A DNA stretch of 24,489 bases from assembly GCA_039714215.1 (NCBI GenBank), contig JBDLJU010000013.1, forward strand, positions 1-24,489. Reading direction: 5' to 3'. Position numbers and translations under genes: made by a program. The DNA comes from UBA11579 sp039714215 (GTDB taxonomy: Bacteria > Chloroflexota > Anaerolineae > Anaerolineales > UBA11579). The notes under the pieces were generated by a model. The model was not told the DNA's origin, ran no database searches, and saw nothing but the letters and a program-made list of their open reading frames with translations. Below are positions 1 to 8,780 of this stretch, one piece after another (position 1 is the first letter of the stretch; each line of letters begins with the position of its first letter).

Positions 1-3000
1 CGGGTGCTTTTCCAGGAAGAAGCCATCAACACTACGGCTGATCCCGAATGTGTGGGCCACCTCAACAGCATCAGGCTGCGGCTCAAATCCAGTTGCTAAA
101 ACGACCATATCTACTTCCACAGAATCAGGTTGATCAAAGTAGCCTTCATCCCAACTTACCTTAAGGCTACCTTTCTTTTTGGTGACAGATTTCACCCGGC
201 CGTGATAAAAATGCACCCCATCTTCCGCAACTCGGTTGTAAAATTCTTCATATCCTTTGCCAAAGGTGCGCATATCACGATAAATTTCAAAAACCTCTGC
301 ATCAACGTAGTCCCGGATCAATTGCGCAAGTTTCAGTGAGAACATGCAGCATGCCCGCGAGCAGTACTCGTTGTAGTTTTCATCGCGGCTGCCAACACAG
401 TGAATGATTGCTACACTTTTAGGCTTTTTCCCGTTGGCCAGCAAAACCTGCCCTTCGGTTGGCCCACCGGTATTGATCAGCCTTTCAAATTCCATCGCGG
501 TGACCACGTTCGGGAGCCCTGACCCATATTCTGGCGCGACTGCAGGATCAAAATCTTTGAACCCGGTAGCCAAGATGATTGCTCCAACGTTGAGCTCTTC
601 GATGATTTCTTGCTGCTGGTGATTAATTGCTTCCTTTTCGCAGGCGGTGACACACTCCATACATTCGGAACAAACTCCACACTCAACACAACGGGAAGCT
701 TCTAAAAGGGCATCTTCTTCTGCGAGGCAAAGATCAACTTCTTCGAAATTGTTCCGTCGTTTAGCCGCCGGAATTGAAGTCGTTGGCAATCTGTTTTCAG
801 CTGAAGCCTGTCCAAGCTGGATTTTAGTTTCGATCGCATCTCGCTCGATAACCGCAACCGGCAGTGTTTTTTCTGGCTCAGCAACGCCTTCGCTGCCACG
901 TAAATACCTGTCGATCGTGCGGGCAGCATGATGACCATCAGCAATCGCATCAACAACAAAGGATGTTGCCCCGAATTTTACATCTCCAGCAACAAATACA
1001 CCTGGCTTGGTAGTCATTAAATTCTGATCTGCCTGTATACCTTTGGGGTACTGCGTGTTGATTGATCCGTCCCAAGGCAAGAAGGAGTAATCTGCATTTT
1101 GACCCAACGCCCATATAATCAAATCGCCTTCGACGATGTGTTCGCTTCCCGGGATTTCTTCAACGATTCTGCGCCCGTCAACAATCCCACCGACTTCTGC
1201 TTTGAGGCATTCAATACCTACTATTTTGTTGCGCTTCACAACAACATTTTTGAAAACATTGCTGGGAACAATTTTCACGCCTTCAATTTTCGCGGCTTCA
1301 ATTTCATGATCTGAGGCGCGCATCCCCCGGCAAACAATTTTGACTTCAGGTTCTCCCAATCTCACTGCTGTTCTGGCTACATCAAGAGCAACATCCCCCG
1401 CGCCCAAAACAATTACCTTCTTGCCAGCCAGGTTGATCTTCTCACCAAGGAATACTCTCCTTAAGAATTCAACGCTCTCCCAATTATCCGGGTGGTTGGC
1501 ATTCCTGATCGGGAGCTTAATTGCTTTATGTACTCCGGTAGCAATCAGTACTGAGTCATAACCTTGCTCAAGTAACCCCTGGATGTCTTCAACTCTAGTG
1601 TTAAGCTGAATTTCAACGCCCTCATTTTTTATCTGCTCAATTTCCCATTCCAGGCGATCGTAAGGCAGACGATGCGGCGGAATCCCCACCCGCATCATTC
1701 CACCGGCCTCAGAGAAACTGTCAAAGATTTTTACCTGGTGACCTAACCTCACCAGATCAAGTCCTGCGGTCAAACCCGCGGGCCCCGCTCCAATCACTGC
1801 AATTTTCTTCTGCGTTGAGCTTGGAGTCTTGCTGAATGGTGTCCCAGCAAGTGACTTATCTTCCATTTCCGAAATTTCATCGCGATGATCAAACGCCCAA
1901 TCAGCAACGAAACGTTTTATCCCCATTATATTTACTGGCTCGTCATATGCTCCCCTGCTGCAGGCATCCTCACACAAGCGGTTGCATACTCGCCCACACA
2001 CTGACGGGAAAGGATTCTCGCGCCGGATTGCCCAATAGGCATCTGCGTAGCGTTTTTCTTTTACTAGAGCGATATAGGCCATCGCACGTTGGTCAGCCGG
2101 GCAGGCATCTCTACAGGGGGCTGTGCCTAATTTTTCAACTGCAAAGGCATTTGGCACAGCTTGAGGCGAATTCCTGTAGGCTGCTTTTCTTTTGCTGAGT
2201 CCCAGATCAAAGCAATTTTCAACTTCAACCGGGCATACATCAGCGCATTGGCCGCAGCCAGTGCATAAATCCACATCCACAAACCGTGGTTTCCGACGCA
2301 CTTGAACATTGTAATTCCCCACATACCCGGACACCGTTTCAACTTCGCTGTAGGCCATTAGCTCGATATTTTTATGGCGTCCCACGGACACCATCTTCGG
2401 TGTAAGTATTCAAGCCGCGCAGTCAAGCGTTGGAAACGTTTTGTACAGCTGGGACATGTGCCCACCAATCGACGATTCCCGCTCAACTAAATATACCTTT
2501 TTCCCGGCATCCGCTAATTTCAAGGATGCTTCAATACCTGATATTCCTGCGCCCACCACTAAAACTGAGGGCTCCATGTCCACTTCGCGCTCTTCCAACG
2601 GTCTGTGGAAATATACTCTGCTAACCGCGGATTCAACCATATTCTTGGCTTTCTCTGTCGCCTCAACATGGTCGGGAATTACCCAGGAGCACTGCTCACG
2701 GATATTTGCCATCTGGAAATAAAACGGATTGACTCCTCCCTCTCGAACCGCCTGTCTGAAAGTCTCCTCGTGCATTAGGGGAGAGCAAGAAGCGACCACA
2801 ACTCGATTTAGATTGTGCTCCTGGATATCTTCTTTTATCAAATCCTGTCCTGGATCAGAGCACATATAACTATATTCTTTTACAAGTTCTACATTACCCA
2901 ACTTTTCAGCATGGGCAACCACTTGTTCCACATCCACAGTAGCGGAGATATTCGTGCCGCACCTGCAGACATACACCCCAATTCGAGGCTTAGAGCGGTT

Positions 3001-3003
3001 CAT
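1..3003 (-). CDS. hdrA: HdrA selenoprotein with inserted GltD/NfnB-like NAD(P)H domain (partial, runs off window)
   Basis: Flavin and iron-sulfur subunit of the heterodisulfide reductase family, the HdrA type that carries the bifurcating FAD; cytoplasmic. The ATG at 3001-3003 follows AGGAGGT and overlaps the upstream hdrA stop as ATGA. Order of domains: N-terminal HdrA domain (GVYVCRCGTN near residue 8), FAD fold (VGAGISG near 150), then D-C195-A-A-[TGA198]-I-L-T-P-K-M. A [4Fe-4S] motif follows (C247, C250, C253, C257), then an insertion of about 480 residues (about 290-770). The insertion opens with a cysteine-rich segment (PCRDACPA, CGRVCNRLCEDAC) and has two nucleotide folds (VIGAGPAG, VLGAGDVA), as in GltD/NfnB. 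The HdrA core resumes with CVECGVCSECMEC and CSRACCM. The in-frame TGA is read as selenocysteine because coding and homology continue in the same frame on both sides. At least 1001 codons are present; the C-terminus lies outside the window. Confidence 0.88.
2374..2394 (-). promoter_or_regulatory. Putative bacterial SECIS hairpin of the first hdrA
   Basis: On the minus strand ATGGTGTCC pairs with GGACGCCAT. This gives nine base pairs, one of them a G-U wobble, capped by the loop GTG. The loop lies 24 bases after the TGA and starts with G; both fit the usual bacterial SECIS layout as I know it (apical loop about 16-37 bases downstream, G near the loop start). The hairpin lies inside the coding sequence for M-V-S-V-G-R-H. 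Confidence 0.72.
2410..2412 (-). other. In-frame TGA read as selenocysteine (Sec198) in the GltD-containing hdrA
   Basis: The codons on the minus strand read TGC GCG GCT TGA ATA CTT ACA CCG AAG, that is C-A-A-U-I-L-T-P-K. HdrA proteins normally have a cysteine at this place (LDCxxCILTPKM), as do the two Cys-type HdrA modules in this window (C-A-M-C at 9487-9498, C-V-L-C at 5796-5807). Selenocysteine-containing HdrA is established in hydrogenotrophic methanogens. A hairpin begins 15 bases after the TGA. The insertion machinery is not in this window, so the reading is inferred. Confidence 0.88.
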
Positions 3004-5027
3004 ACAGCCACCTCCTGAACAATCGGTCCGTTGAGGATTCCATCAATTTCTGAAATTATTTGCGTCATATTGAATCCAAGCTGGGTGGCGGCTCCTGCAG
3101 GACAGGAGGCCACGCATGTTCCGCATCCTTTGCAGGTTACTTCGTTTACTTCGGATACAATTTTGCCGTTGTACTCAACAGAGCTAATCGCATTGTAAGG
3201 ACAGGTATCCAAACAAATTTTACAGCCGCTGCATCTCACCGAATCGATCTTAGCAGTATACGGTTCCAGGGTGACCCGGCCCGCATCCATTAGAGCAATT
3301 GCAGATGCCGCCGCCGCGCTGCCCTGGGCAACCGAATCAGGGATATCTTTCGGGCTTTGGCAGGCGCCCGCCAGGAAGACCCCAGCAGTTGCGGTTTCAA
3401 CTGGAGCCAATTTTGGATGCCGCTCCATGAAGAATCCATCAGGGCTGCGGCTAACCCCAAAAGTATGGGCAACTTCAGCATGATCATCTTGCGGTTCCAT
3501 ACCTGTGCTCAAGACCACCATGTCTACTTCCTGTTTAATTTTTTTGCCGGTGAAAACATCAACAGCTTCAACCACCAAGCCGCCTTCAGATTTATCGATT
3601 TTTATTTCTTTTTCATAACGATAAAATTGAACGTCCTCTTCACGAACGCTTTCATAAAAAGCTTCATAGCCTTTCCCAAATGTCCGCATGTCGCGATAAA
3701 ACTCGTAAACATCGGCTTTTAGCACATCTTTAGAAAGATGAGCTAATTTTAGCGAGTACATGCAGCAAGCACGGGAACAATATTCATTCTGGTCACCTCG
3801 GCTGCCAACACAATGGATCACCGCAATTCGCCTTGGGACTTCTCCGTTAGGCAGTTGCACCGCTCCGGCGGTAGGTCCGCCAGTATTGATTAACCGTTCA
3901 AATTCGCGCCCAGTCAATACATTTCCAAATTTTTTGTAACCATACTGTGGTGAAATCGTTGGATCAAAATCCTTGAACCCGGTGGCGAGAATAATGGTAC
4001 CCACATTTAATTCGAGGAGTTCATCTTGCTGCTCAAAATCTATGGCATCCCGCTGGCAGAACTTCTCACATGCTTTACACTTGCCGTTTTTAAAATATGC
4101 GCAATTATCTTTGTCAATTACCGGAATCTTTGGCACTGCCTGAGCATATTGGAAATATATCGCCGGTCGATTGCCCAGCCCAAAATCGAATTTATCCGGA
4201 ATCTTCTTCCACGGGCACTTTTCAACGCACACTCCACAGCCGGTGCATAAATCCTCATTAACATAACGCGCTTTTTTACGGACGATAGCTTTGAAGTCAC
4301 CAACCACTCCGGTAACATCTTCAACTTCGCTGTAGGTGAGTAAGGTTATATTTTTGTGGCGTCCGACGGACACCATTTTTGGTGTAAGTATTCAGGCCGC
4401 ACAATCAAGAGTTGGGAAAGTTTTATACAGCTGGGCCATGTGCCCCCCAATCCCCGGCTCTCGTTCAATCAGGTAAACGTGTTTACCCGAATCGGCCATC
4501 CGCAAAGCAGCTTCGATTCCAGCAATCCCTGCTCCCACAACCATCGCTGACTGACGAACATCGGCGGAACGCACGTCAATCGGAGCATGATGACTGACCC
4601 TGGAAATTGCTGCGGAAACCAAATCTTTGGCTTTTCGAGTAGCGCCAACTGGATCTCCCCCATGCACCCAGGAAACATGCTCCCGGATATTTGCCATCTG
4701 GAAAAGGAAAGGGTTAAGTCCAGCCTCAGCGCAAGCCTCCCTAAAAGTGATCTCATGCATTAAAGGTGAACATGATGCAACCACAATTCTATTTAAACCA
4801 AAATTAGCAATATCTTCTTTGATCAGATTTTGCCCAGGGTCAGAGCACATATATGCGTAGTCTCGAACGACTACGACATCGGGCAAACCCGAGGCGTGTT
4901 CTGCCACCTGCGCAACATCAACAACTCCCCCAATGTTTGTTCCACAATGACATACGTAAACACCTATTCGCGATCCCGCCTTCTGAATGATGTTGTCAGT
5001 CATTGTGGAGGAGGTTTGAGCGACCAT
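3000..5027 (-). CDS. hdrA: HdrA selenoprotein, standard length
   Basis: Canonical HdrA, 675 residues when the in-frame TGA is read through. It would carry the bifurcating FAD and relay electrons among HdrBC, MvhD-type and ferredoxin partners in the cytoplasm. Visible parts: N-terminal GVYVCHCGTN domain, FAD fold (VGAGIAG), D-C209-A-A-[TGA212]-I-L-T-P-K-M, one ferredoxin-like motif at C261/C264/C267/C271, and a second cysteine set at C309/C317/C320/C324. A VHCVGSRG...CSRACCM segment follows. Two C-terminal [4Fe-4S] motifs lie at C599/C602/C605/C609 and C632/C635/C638/C642. I chose the ATG at 5025-5027 because GGGAGGG lies six bases upstream; an in-frame GTG at 5040-5042 overlaps that site and is less likely. 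The stop overlaps the start of the next hdrA (ATGA), so the two genes are probably translationally coupled. Confidence 0.9.
4357..4375 (-). promoter_or_regulatory. Putative bacterial SECIS hairpin of the second hdrA
   Basis: On the minus strand TGGTGTCC pairs with GGACGCCA. This gives eight base pairs with the same G-U wobble as in the neighbouring gene, and a three-base loop GTC. The loop begins 24 bases after the TGA, the same spacing as in the other hdrA. The loop's third base differs, and the outermost A-T pair of the neighbour is lost by a silent His codon change (CAT to CAC). Confidence 0.72.
4392..4394 (-). other. In-frame TGA read as selenocysteine (Sec212) in the standard hdrA
   Basis: The minus strand reads C-A-A-TGA-I-L-T-P-K-M-V-S-V-G-R-H, the same residue context as the TGA in the neighbouring hdrA. 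Sequence before and after belongs to one continuous HdrA in one frame. A CxxU pair thus replaces the usual CxxC. The methionine six codons after the TGA has no Shine-Dalgarno sequence and is an internal HdrA residue, so it is not an independent start. Confidence 0.9.
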
Positions 5028-5033
5028 GAAGAA

Positions 5034-5040
5034 CCCTCCC
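5034..5040 (-). promoter_or_regulatory. Ribosome binding site that decides the hdrA start
   Basis: GGGAGGG on the minus strand lies six bases before the ATG at 5025-5027. It overlaps the possible upstream GTG start at 5040-5042, which argues for the ATG as the true start. Confidence 0.65.
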
Positions 5041-5182
5041 ACACTGCTTATGGTGTGAACTCCATTACCGAAAATCGCAACCAGGATTTCGATGGTCTAC
5101 AAACAACTCAACAAATTATTTTTCTAAAAATAAAAATATCTTTGCGTCAACATAATTATTGACAAAAATATGCTTTTCGACA

Positions 5183-5198
5183 TGTGACAATTATCACA
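5183..5198. promoter_or_regulatory. CRP/FNR-family operator, site 1
   Basis: TGTGACAATTATCACA has perfect TGTGA and TCACA arms around six bases, the consensus layout for Crp-type members of the CRP/FNR superfamily. It lies closest to the minus-strand hdrA pair and could serve either direction. Confidence 0.6.
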
Positions 5199-5224
5199 AA
5201 TAAGGCGGGACATCTGTCCTGTCC

Positions 5225-5240
5225 TGTGACTTATTTCACA
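5225..5240. promoter_or_regulatory. CRP/FNR-family operator, site 2
   Basis: TGTGACTTATTTCACA again has perfect TGTGA and TCACA arms with a six-base spacer. Its centre is 42 bases from that of site 1, four helical turns, so two dimers would sit on the same face of the DNA. Confidence 0.6.
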
Positions 5241-5341
5241 ATATGCTCTACTGCTCTTTTTTCCATAAAAAAGCTAATAATTTCAAATCACCCCTATTTA
5301 TATATTTTTTTTCTTTAGGATGAAAATGTTCTCTTTGACTA

Positions 5342-5357
5342 TGTAATGTTTTTCACA
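5342..5357. promoter_or_regulatory. CRP/FNR-family operator, site 3
   Basis: TGTAATGTTTTTCACA has one changed base in the left arm and a perfect right arm. It lies just upstream of the -35-like TTGATT at 5361, centred roughly 45 bases before the inferred transcription start. That is close to a class II activator position. Confidence 0.5.
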
Positions 5358-5360
5358 ATG

Positions 5361-5388
5361 TTGATTTATTTATTTCACCTTGTATAAT
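5361..5388 (+). promoter_or_regulatory. Sigma70-like promoter of the hdr-met operon
   Basis: A -35-like TTGATT (5361-5366) and a perfect -10 TATAAT (5383-5388) are separated by 16 bases. Transcription would start near 5395, leaving a leader of about 190 bases before the first gene. The site directly follows CRP/FNR-like site 3. Confidence 0.6.
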
Positions 5389-5474
5389 TAGATTAATAAA
5401 AAACCATTCTCATTGAATTATCATCACTCCTGATTATTAATTTCATAATTGACCGTCGCTCGACGCCTTGCACA

Positions 5475-5503
5475 GCAGACAAATCTAATTTAATTAGATC
5501 TGC
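5475..5503. repeat. Palindrome and possible hairpin in the operon leader
   Basis: ATCTAATT-T-AATTAGAT (5483-5499) is a perfect odd palindrome. Flanking GCAGA (5475-5479) can pair with TCTGC (5499-5503) if CAAA bulges out. It lies between the inferred transcription start and the first start codon, so it could be an operator or an RNA leader structure. No U-run follows, so it is not an intrinsic terminator. Confidence 0.4.
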
Positions 5504-5582
5504 ATTGCTCTCGAATGGAACCGTAGAACAGCGAGAAGAACACATCCTAACTGATATATAGCGATGGTTCATTCACATATTT

Positions 5583-8500
5583 ATGGAGAATATTAAGGGC
5601 TCAATGCTCAATAATAACCAGTTCTCTTCTGTTCGCCAAAAACCAGCCGCAGTCCTTGTTGTGGGAGGCGGTATCGGGGGAATGCGCGCCGCCTTAGACT
5701 TAGCGGATGCCGGATTAAAAGCTTATCTCATCGAACAAACCCCCTGCCTCGGCGGGCGAGTAGCCCAGCTTGGGTACATGTTTCCCCAGCATGATTGCGT
5801 GCTTTGCCGGGGCACCCCAGACCATGGCTATGGCTGCACTCGCCCCTCCATCTCACCAGCGTATTTCCAAAACAATCAGCACCCTAATATCGAAATCCTC
5901 ACCAATACCCATATTACCGAACTGGAAGGCCAGGCTGGTGATTTCACCGTATCGCTGAGACAGGAACCGCGTTATGTCGACGAATCTCTCTGTATTAACT
6001 GCGGATACTGCCTCAACGAATGCCCAGTTGAACTTCCTGACAGCTACCAGCAGTCAATGACCACTCGAAAAGCAATATATAAAGTCTCTACCAGGGCGGC
6101 TCCCGATGCTTATGTGATTGACAGGGGACCGTACTGCGACACCTGCCGGCGCTGTGTCGAAGTCTGCCCCAGCGACGCGATAAACCTGGATCAACAGCCG
6201 CGTTTAACCGTGGTTGAAGTCGGTGCAGTGATTCTTGCGATTGGGTTTAAAACATACGACCCTCATGGGTTAGAAGAATTTGGCTATGAACGCTACCCCA
6301 ATGTGATCTCTGCAATGGAATACGAACGTTTAGCCAGCCGCTCGGGACCAACTGAAGGGATCATCAACCGACCCTCTGACACGAAGAACCCTAAACGAAT
6401 CGCCTGGCTGCAGTGCATTGGGTCTCGTGATCAGGAAAATGCTTTTTGCTCATCGATCTGCTGCATGTATGCCACCAAAGAAGCGATGCTTGCAAAACAA
6501 CGTTTGGGAAATGAGGTGGACTGCTCGGTATTCATCATGGACGAACGTGCATTTAACAAAGAGTACAGCACATATTTTGAGAATGCCCGCAGCACCCATA
6601 AAATTAATTATCATTACGGCAGGATTTCAGATATTAAAGAAATTCCCCAAACCAATAACCTGCTCCTCGAATATGCTGCCGCAGACGGAAATCACACCAA
6701 AGAAGAATTTGACCTGGTTGTGCTGGCCACCGGTTTGCAGCCACCTGATCATGCCCCCGAACTCGCAAAATTGCTTCAGATTGAATTGAATGAATACGGA
6801 TTCTGCGAGACAGATAAGTTTACCCCTCTGCAAACCAGCCGGCCTGGAGTTTTTGTCTGTGGAGCATTTTCCTCACCTAAAGAAATTGCAGAAACAATCC
6901 TGGATGCCAGTGGAGCAGCTGCTGAGGTGATGCGATTGCTCAACGAGAGGCTAAATACGCACTCGTTCACAAGAGAGTGGCCATTCCTGTCAGATGGCGG
7001 GTTCCCAGAAGAGATCGATGTTTCCAAGCAAGACCCAAAAGTTGGATTCTTCTCCTGCACCTGTGGGGATACATTATCCAAGTCGATCAATTTTCCTCAA
7101 TTAAATGCTTCCGCCTCAAAAATGGGAAATATCAGCCATTCTGAAATCATTGATTACGCCTGCTTCCCAGCAAATTTGAAAAAAATTAAAGATACCATCC
7201 GTGAAAAGGGACTGAACCGTGTTGTCGTTGCAGCCTGCAGCAACCGGACACATGAATCCCTCTTTCAGCGCACTGTGAGAGAGGCCGGTCTTAACCCGTA
7301 TTTAATGGAATTGGTCAACATTAGGGAGCAGTGTGCTACCGTTCACCAATGGCAATCAGATCTAGTTAACCAAAAAGCAACTGAGCTCGTTCGGGTTGGA
7401 GTTGGGAGAATCCTGCAATCTGAACCGGTTTACAAGGAACAGCATAAGCTCAGAAAGACAGCACTTGTAATTGGCGGAGGTCTTTCAGGGATGACCACCT
7501 CCCTCGTCCTCGCTGACAGCGGCGCTGAGGTACATCTGGTCGAGCGTTCTGCGATGCTTGGGGGAAACCTCACCAATCTTTACTATGTCGCAGAGGGATA
7601 CAACCCACAGCGATTACTCCGAGATTTAGTTAATCGCGTGCATGCCCACAAATTGATCACGATCCACACCCATTCAGAGGTAATGGATCACCGCGGACAC
7701 GTAGGCTTCTTCCAATCAGTGATTCACACAAAACGAAACCACTCCCCCGTGGAAGAATTTGCTATCGAACACGGCGTCACCATCGTAGCTACCGGAGGCC
7801 AAGAAAGCAAAAAATCGCCGCTATTGGAACAGGAAGGCGTCCTCACTCAAAGGGAGTTGGAAAATCTATTCATCCATTCCCCTGAGAAAATTGCCGCATT
7901 AAATGATGTTGTCATGATTCAATGTATCGGCGAGGATGGTTTTGCAGACTATTGCTCAAGAGTATGCTGCACCAATGCGATGAAAAATGCGATCCGCATC
8001 AAGCTGTTCAATCCTAACTGCCGGGTAACCGTTTTATATAAAAATATTGTCACCTATGGTTTCCGCGAGGAATATTTTACAGAAGCCCGGCGGCTTGGCA
8101 CGTTATTCATCCGCTTTACTGAAGAAAACCCACCTGAAATTTCCACCTCAAAAGCCGATGGCAGCTTGATTGTTAAAGTTACAGATATGACACTCAACCG
8201 GGAACTGAGCCTGAGAGCTGACCTTATCCCGATTTCTACTGCGGTAGCACCTTCAGACGGCACACCCGAGCTGGCTCAAATGTTAAAAGTTCCACTTTCT
8301 AGTGAAGGATTTTATCAAGAAGCGCAGCTCAAGCTGCGCCCGATGGACTTCCTCCGGGAGGGCATCTTCCTCGCCGGGATGGCTGCTTACCCAAAATTTA
8401 TCGAGGAGACCATCAGCCATGCGTTGGCAGCCGCAGCAAGGGCACTGCCCCTTTTATCCCAGGAAAAACTGTATCTCGGTGGCGTGATAGCTTTTGTTGA

Positions 8501-8780
8501 CCCCCAAAAATGTGTTGGCTGCCTGACCTGCACCAGGGTCTGTCCATTTGCAATCCCGCAGGTGATCGAATCTGAGGAGCGGTTTGGTGTTGGTGATTTG
8601 GGTGGTGCGGCATATATTGACTCAGCGCAATGCCAGGGCTGCGGCACATGCACCGGAGAGTGCCCCGCCAACGCAATTCAATTGGTTCACTACACTGATG
8701 AACAAATAATGCTGAAATCAATTCAGGGCCTCGGCTCCTGGCAGGCAGACCCAATCACGGTGGTAAGCAATGACAGCTAA
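5583..8780 (+). CDS. hdrA: Tandem HdrA flavo-iron-sulfur protein, Cys form
   Basis: A two-module HdrA of up to 1065 residues, first gene of the operon. Module one starts directly with the FAD fold (GxGxxG at residues 28-33) and lacks the usual N-terminal HdrA domain. It has D-x-C72-x-x-C75 where the neighbours have selenocysteine, and two [4Fe-4S] motifs (C137/C140/C143/C147; C185/C188/C191/C195). Its CSSICCM segment is near residue 290. Module two has an N-terminal HdrA domain near 485 (FFSCTCGD), a second FAD fold near 630, and a C-terminal pair of [4Fe-4S] motifs (C977/C980/C983/C987; C1017/C1020/C1023/C1027). Module two lacks the CxxC/CxxU loop, so the two flavin sites are not equivalent. 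The ATG at 5604 with AAGGG just upstream is an alternative start. It likely docks MvhD, encoded next, and passes electrons within the Hdr-Met complex. Confidence 0.86.
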   Translation: MENIKGSMLNNNQFSSVRQKPAAVLVVGGGIGGMRAALDLADAGLKAYLIEQTPCLGGRVAQLGYMFPQHDCVLCRGTPDHGYGCTRPSISPAYFQNNQHPNIEILTNTHITELEGQAGDFTVSLRQEPRYVDESLCINCGYCLNECPVELPDSYQQSMTTRKAIYKVSTRAAPDAYVIDRGPYCDTCRRCVEVCPSDAINLDQQPRLTVVEVGAVILAIGFKTYDPHGLEEFGYERYPNVISAMEYERLASRSGPTEGIINRPSDTKNPKRIAWLQCIGSRDQENAFCSSICCMYATKEAMLAKQRLGNEVDCSVFIMDERAFNKEYSTYFENARSTHKINYHYGRISDIKEIPQTNNLLLEYAAADGNHTKEEFDLVVLATGLQPPDHAPELAKLLQIELNEYGFCETDKFTPLQTSRPGVFVCGAFSSPKEIAETILDASGAAAEVMRLLNERLNTHSFTREWPFLSDGGFPEEIDVSKQDPKVGFFSCTCGDTLSKSINFPQLNASASKMGNISHSEIIDYACFPANLKKIKDTIREKGLNRVVVAACSNRTHESLFQRTVREAGLNPYLMELVNIREQCATVHQWQSDLVNQKATELVRVGVGRILQSEPVYKEQHKLRKTALVIGGGLSGMTTSLVLADSGAEVHLVERSAMLGGNLTNLYYVAEGYNPQRLLRDLVNRVHAHKLITIHTHSEVMDHRGHVGFFQSVIHTKRNHSPVEEFAIEHGVTIVATGGQESKKSPLLEQEGVLTQRELENLFIHSPEKIAALNDVVMIQCIGEDGFADYCSRVCCTNAMKNAIRIKLFNPNCRVTVLYKNIVTYGFREEYFTEARRLGTLFIRFTEENPPEISTSKADGSLIVKVTDMTLNRELSLRADLIPISTAVAPSDGTPELAQMLKVPLSSEGFYQEAQLKLRPMDFLREGIFLAGMAAYPKFIEETISHALAAAARALPLLSQEKLYLGGVIAFVDPQKCVGCLTCTRVCPFAIPQVIESEERFGVGDLGGAAYIDSAQCQGCGTCTGECPANAIQLVHYTDEQIMLKSIQGLGSWQADPITVVSNDS

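Larger units (their letters stand above)
5028..5582. promoter_or_regulatory. AT-rich divergent control region between the two hdr operons
   Basis: About 550 bases without a convincing gene, markedly richer in A+T than the flanking coding DNA. It separates the minus-strand selenoprotein hdrA pair from the plus-strand hdr-met operon. It holds three TGTGA-N6-TCACA-like sites, one good plus-strand promoter and a leader with a palindrome. For the minus strand only a -35-like TTGACG (5145-5150) is seen, without a clear -10. Short open frames here have no ribosome site or family resemblance. Confidence 0.75.

Noticed and set aside
2394..3003. The hdrA frame stops at a TGA, as in a pseudogene or two split genes
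   Set aside because: Coding continues in the same frame with no loss of sequence. The same TGA occurs in the neighbour at the same residue, and the ATG downstream has no ribosome site and is an internal conserved Met.
5159..5164. TTGACA as a -35 element on the plus strand
   Set aside because: No acceptable -10 hexamer at 16-18 bases; the promoter at 5361-5388 is far better.
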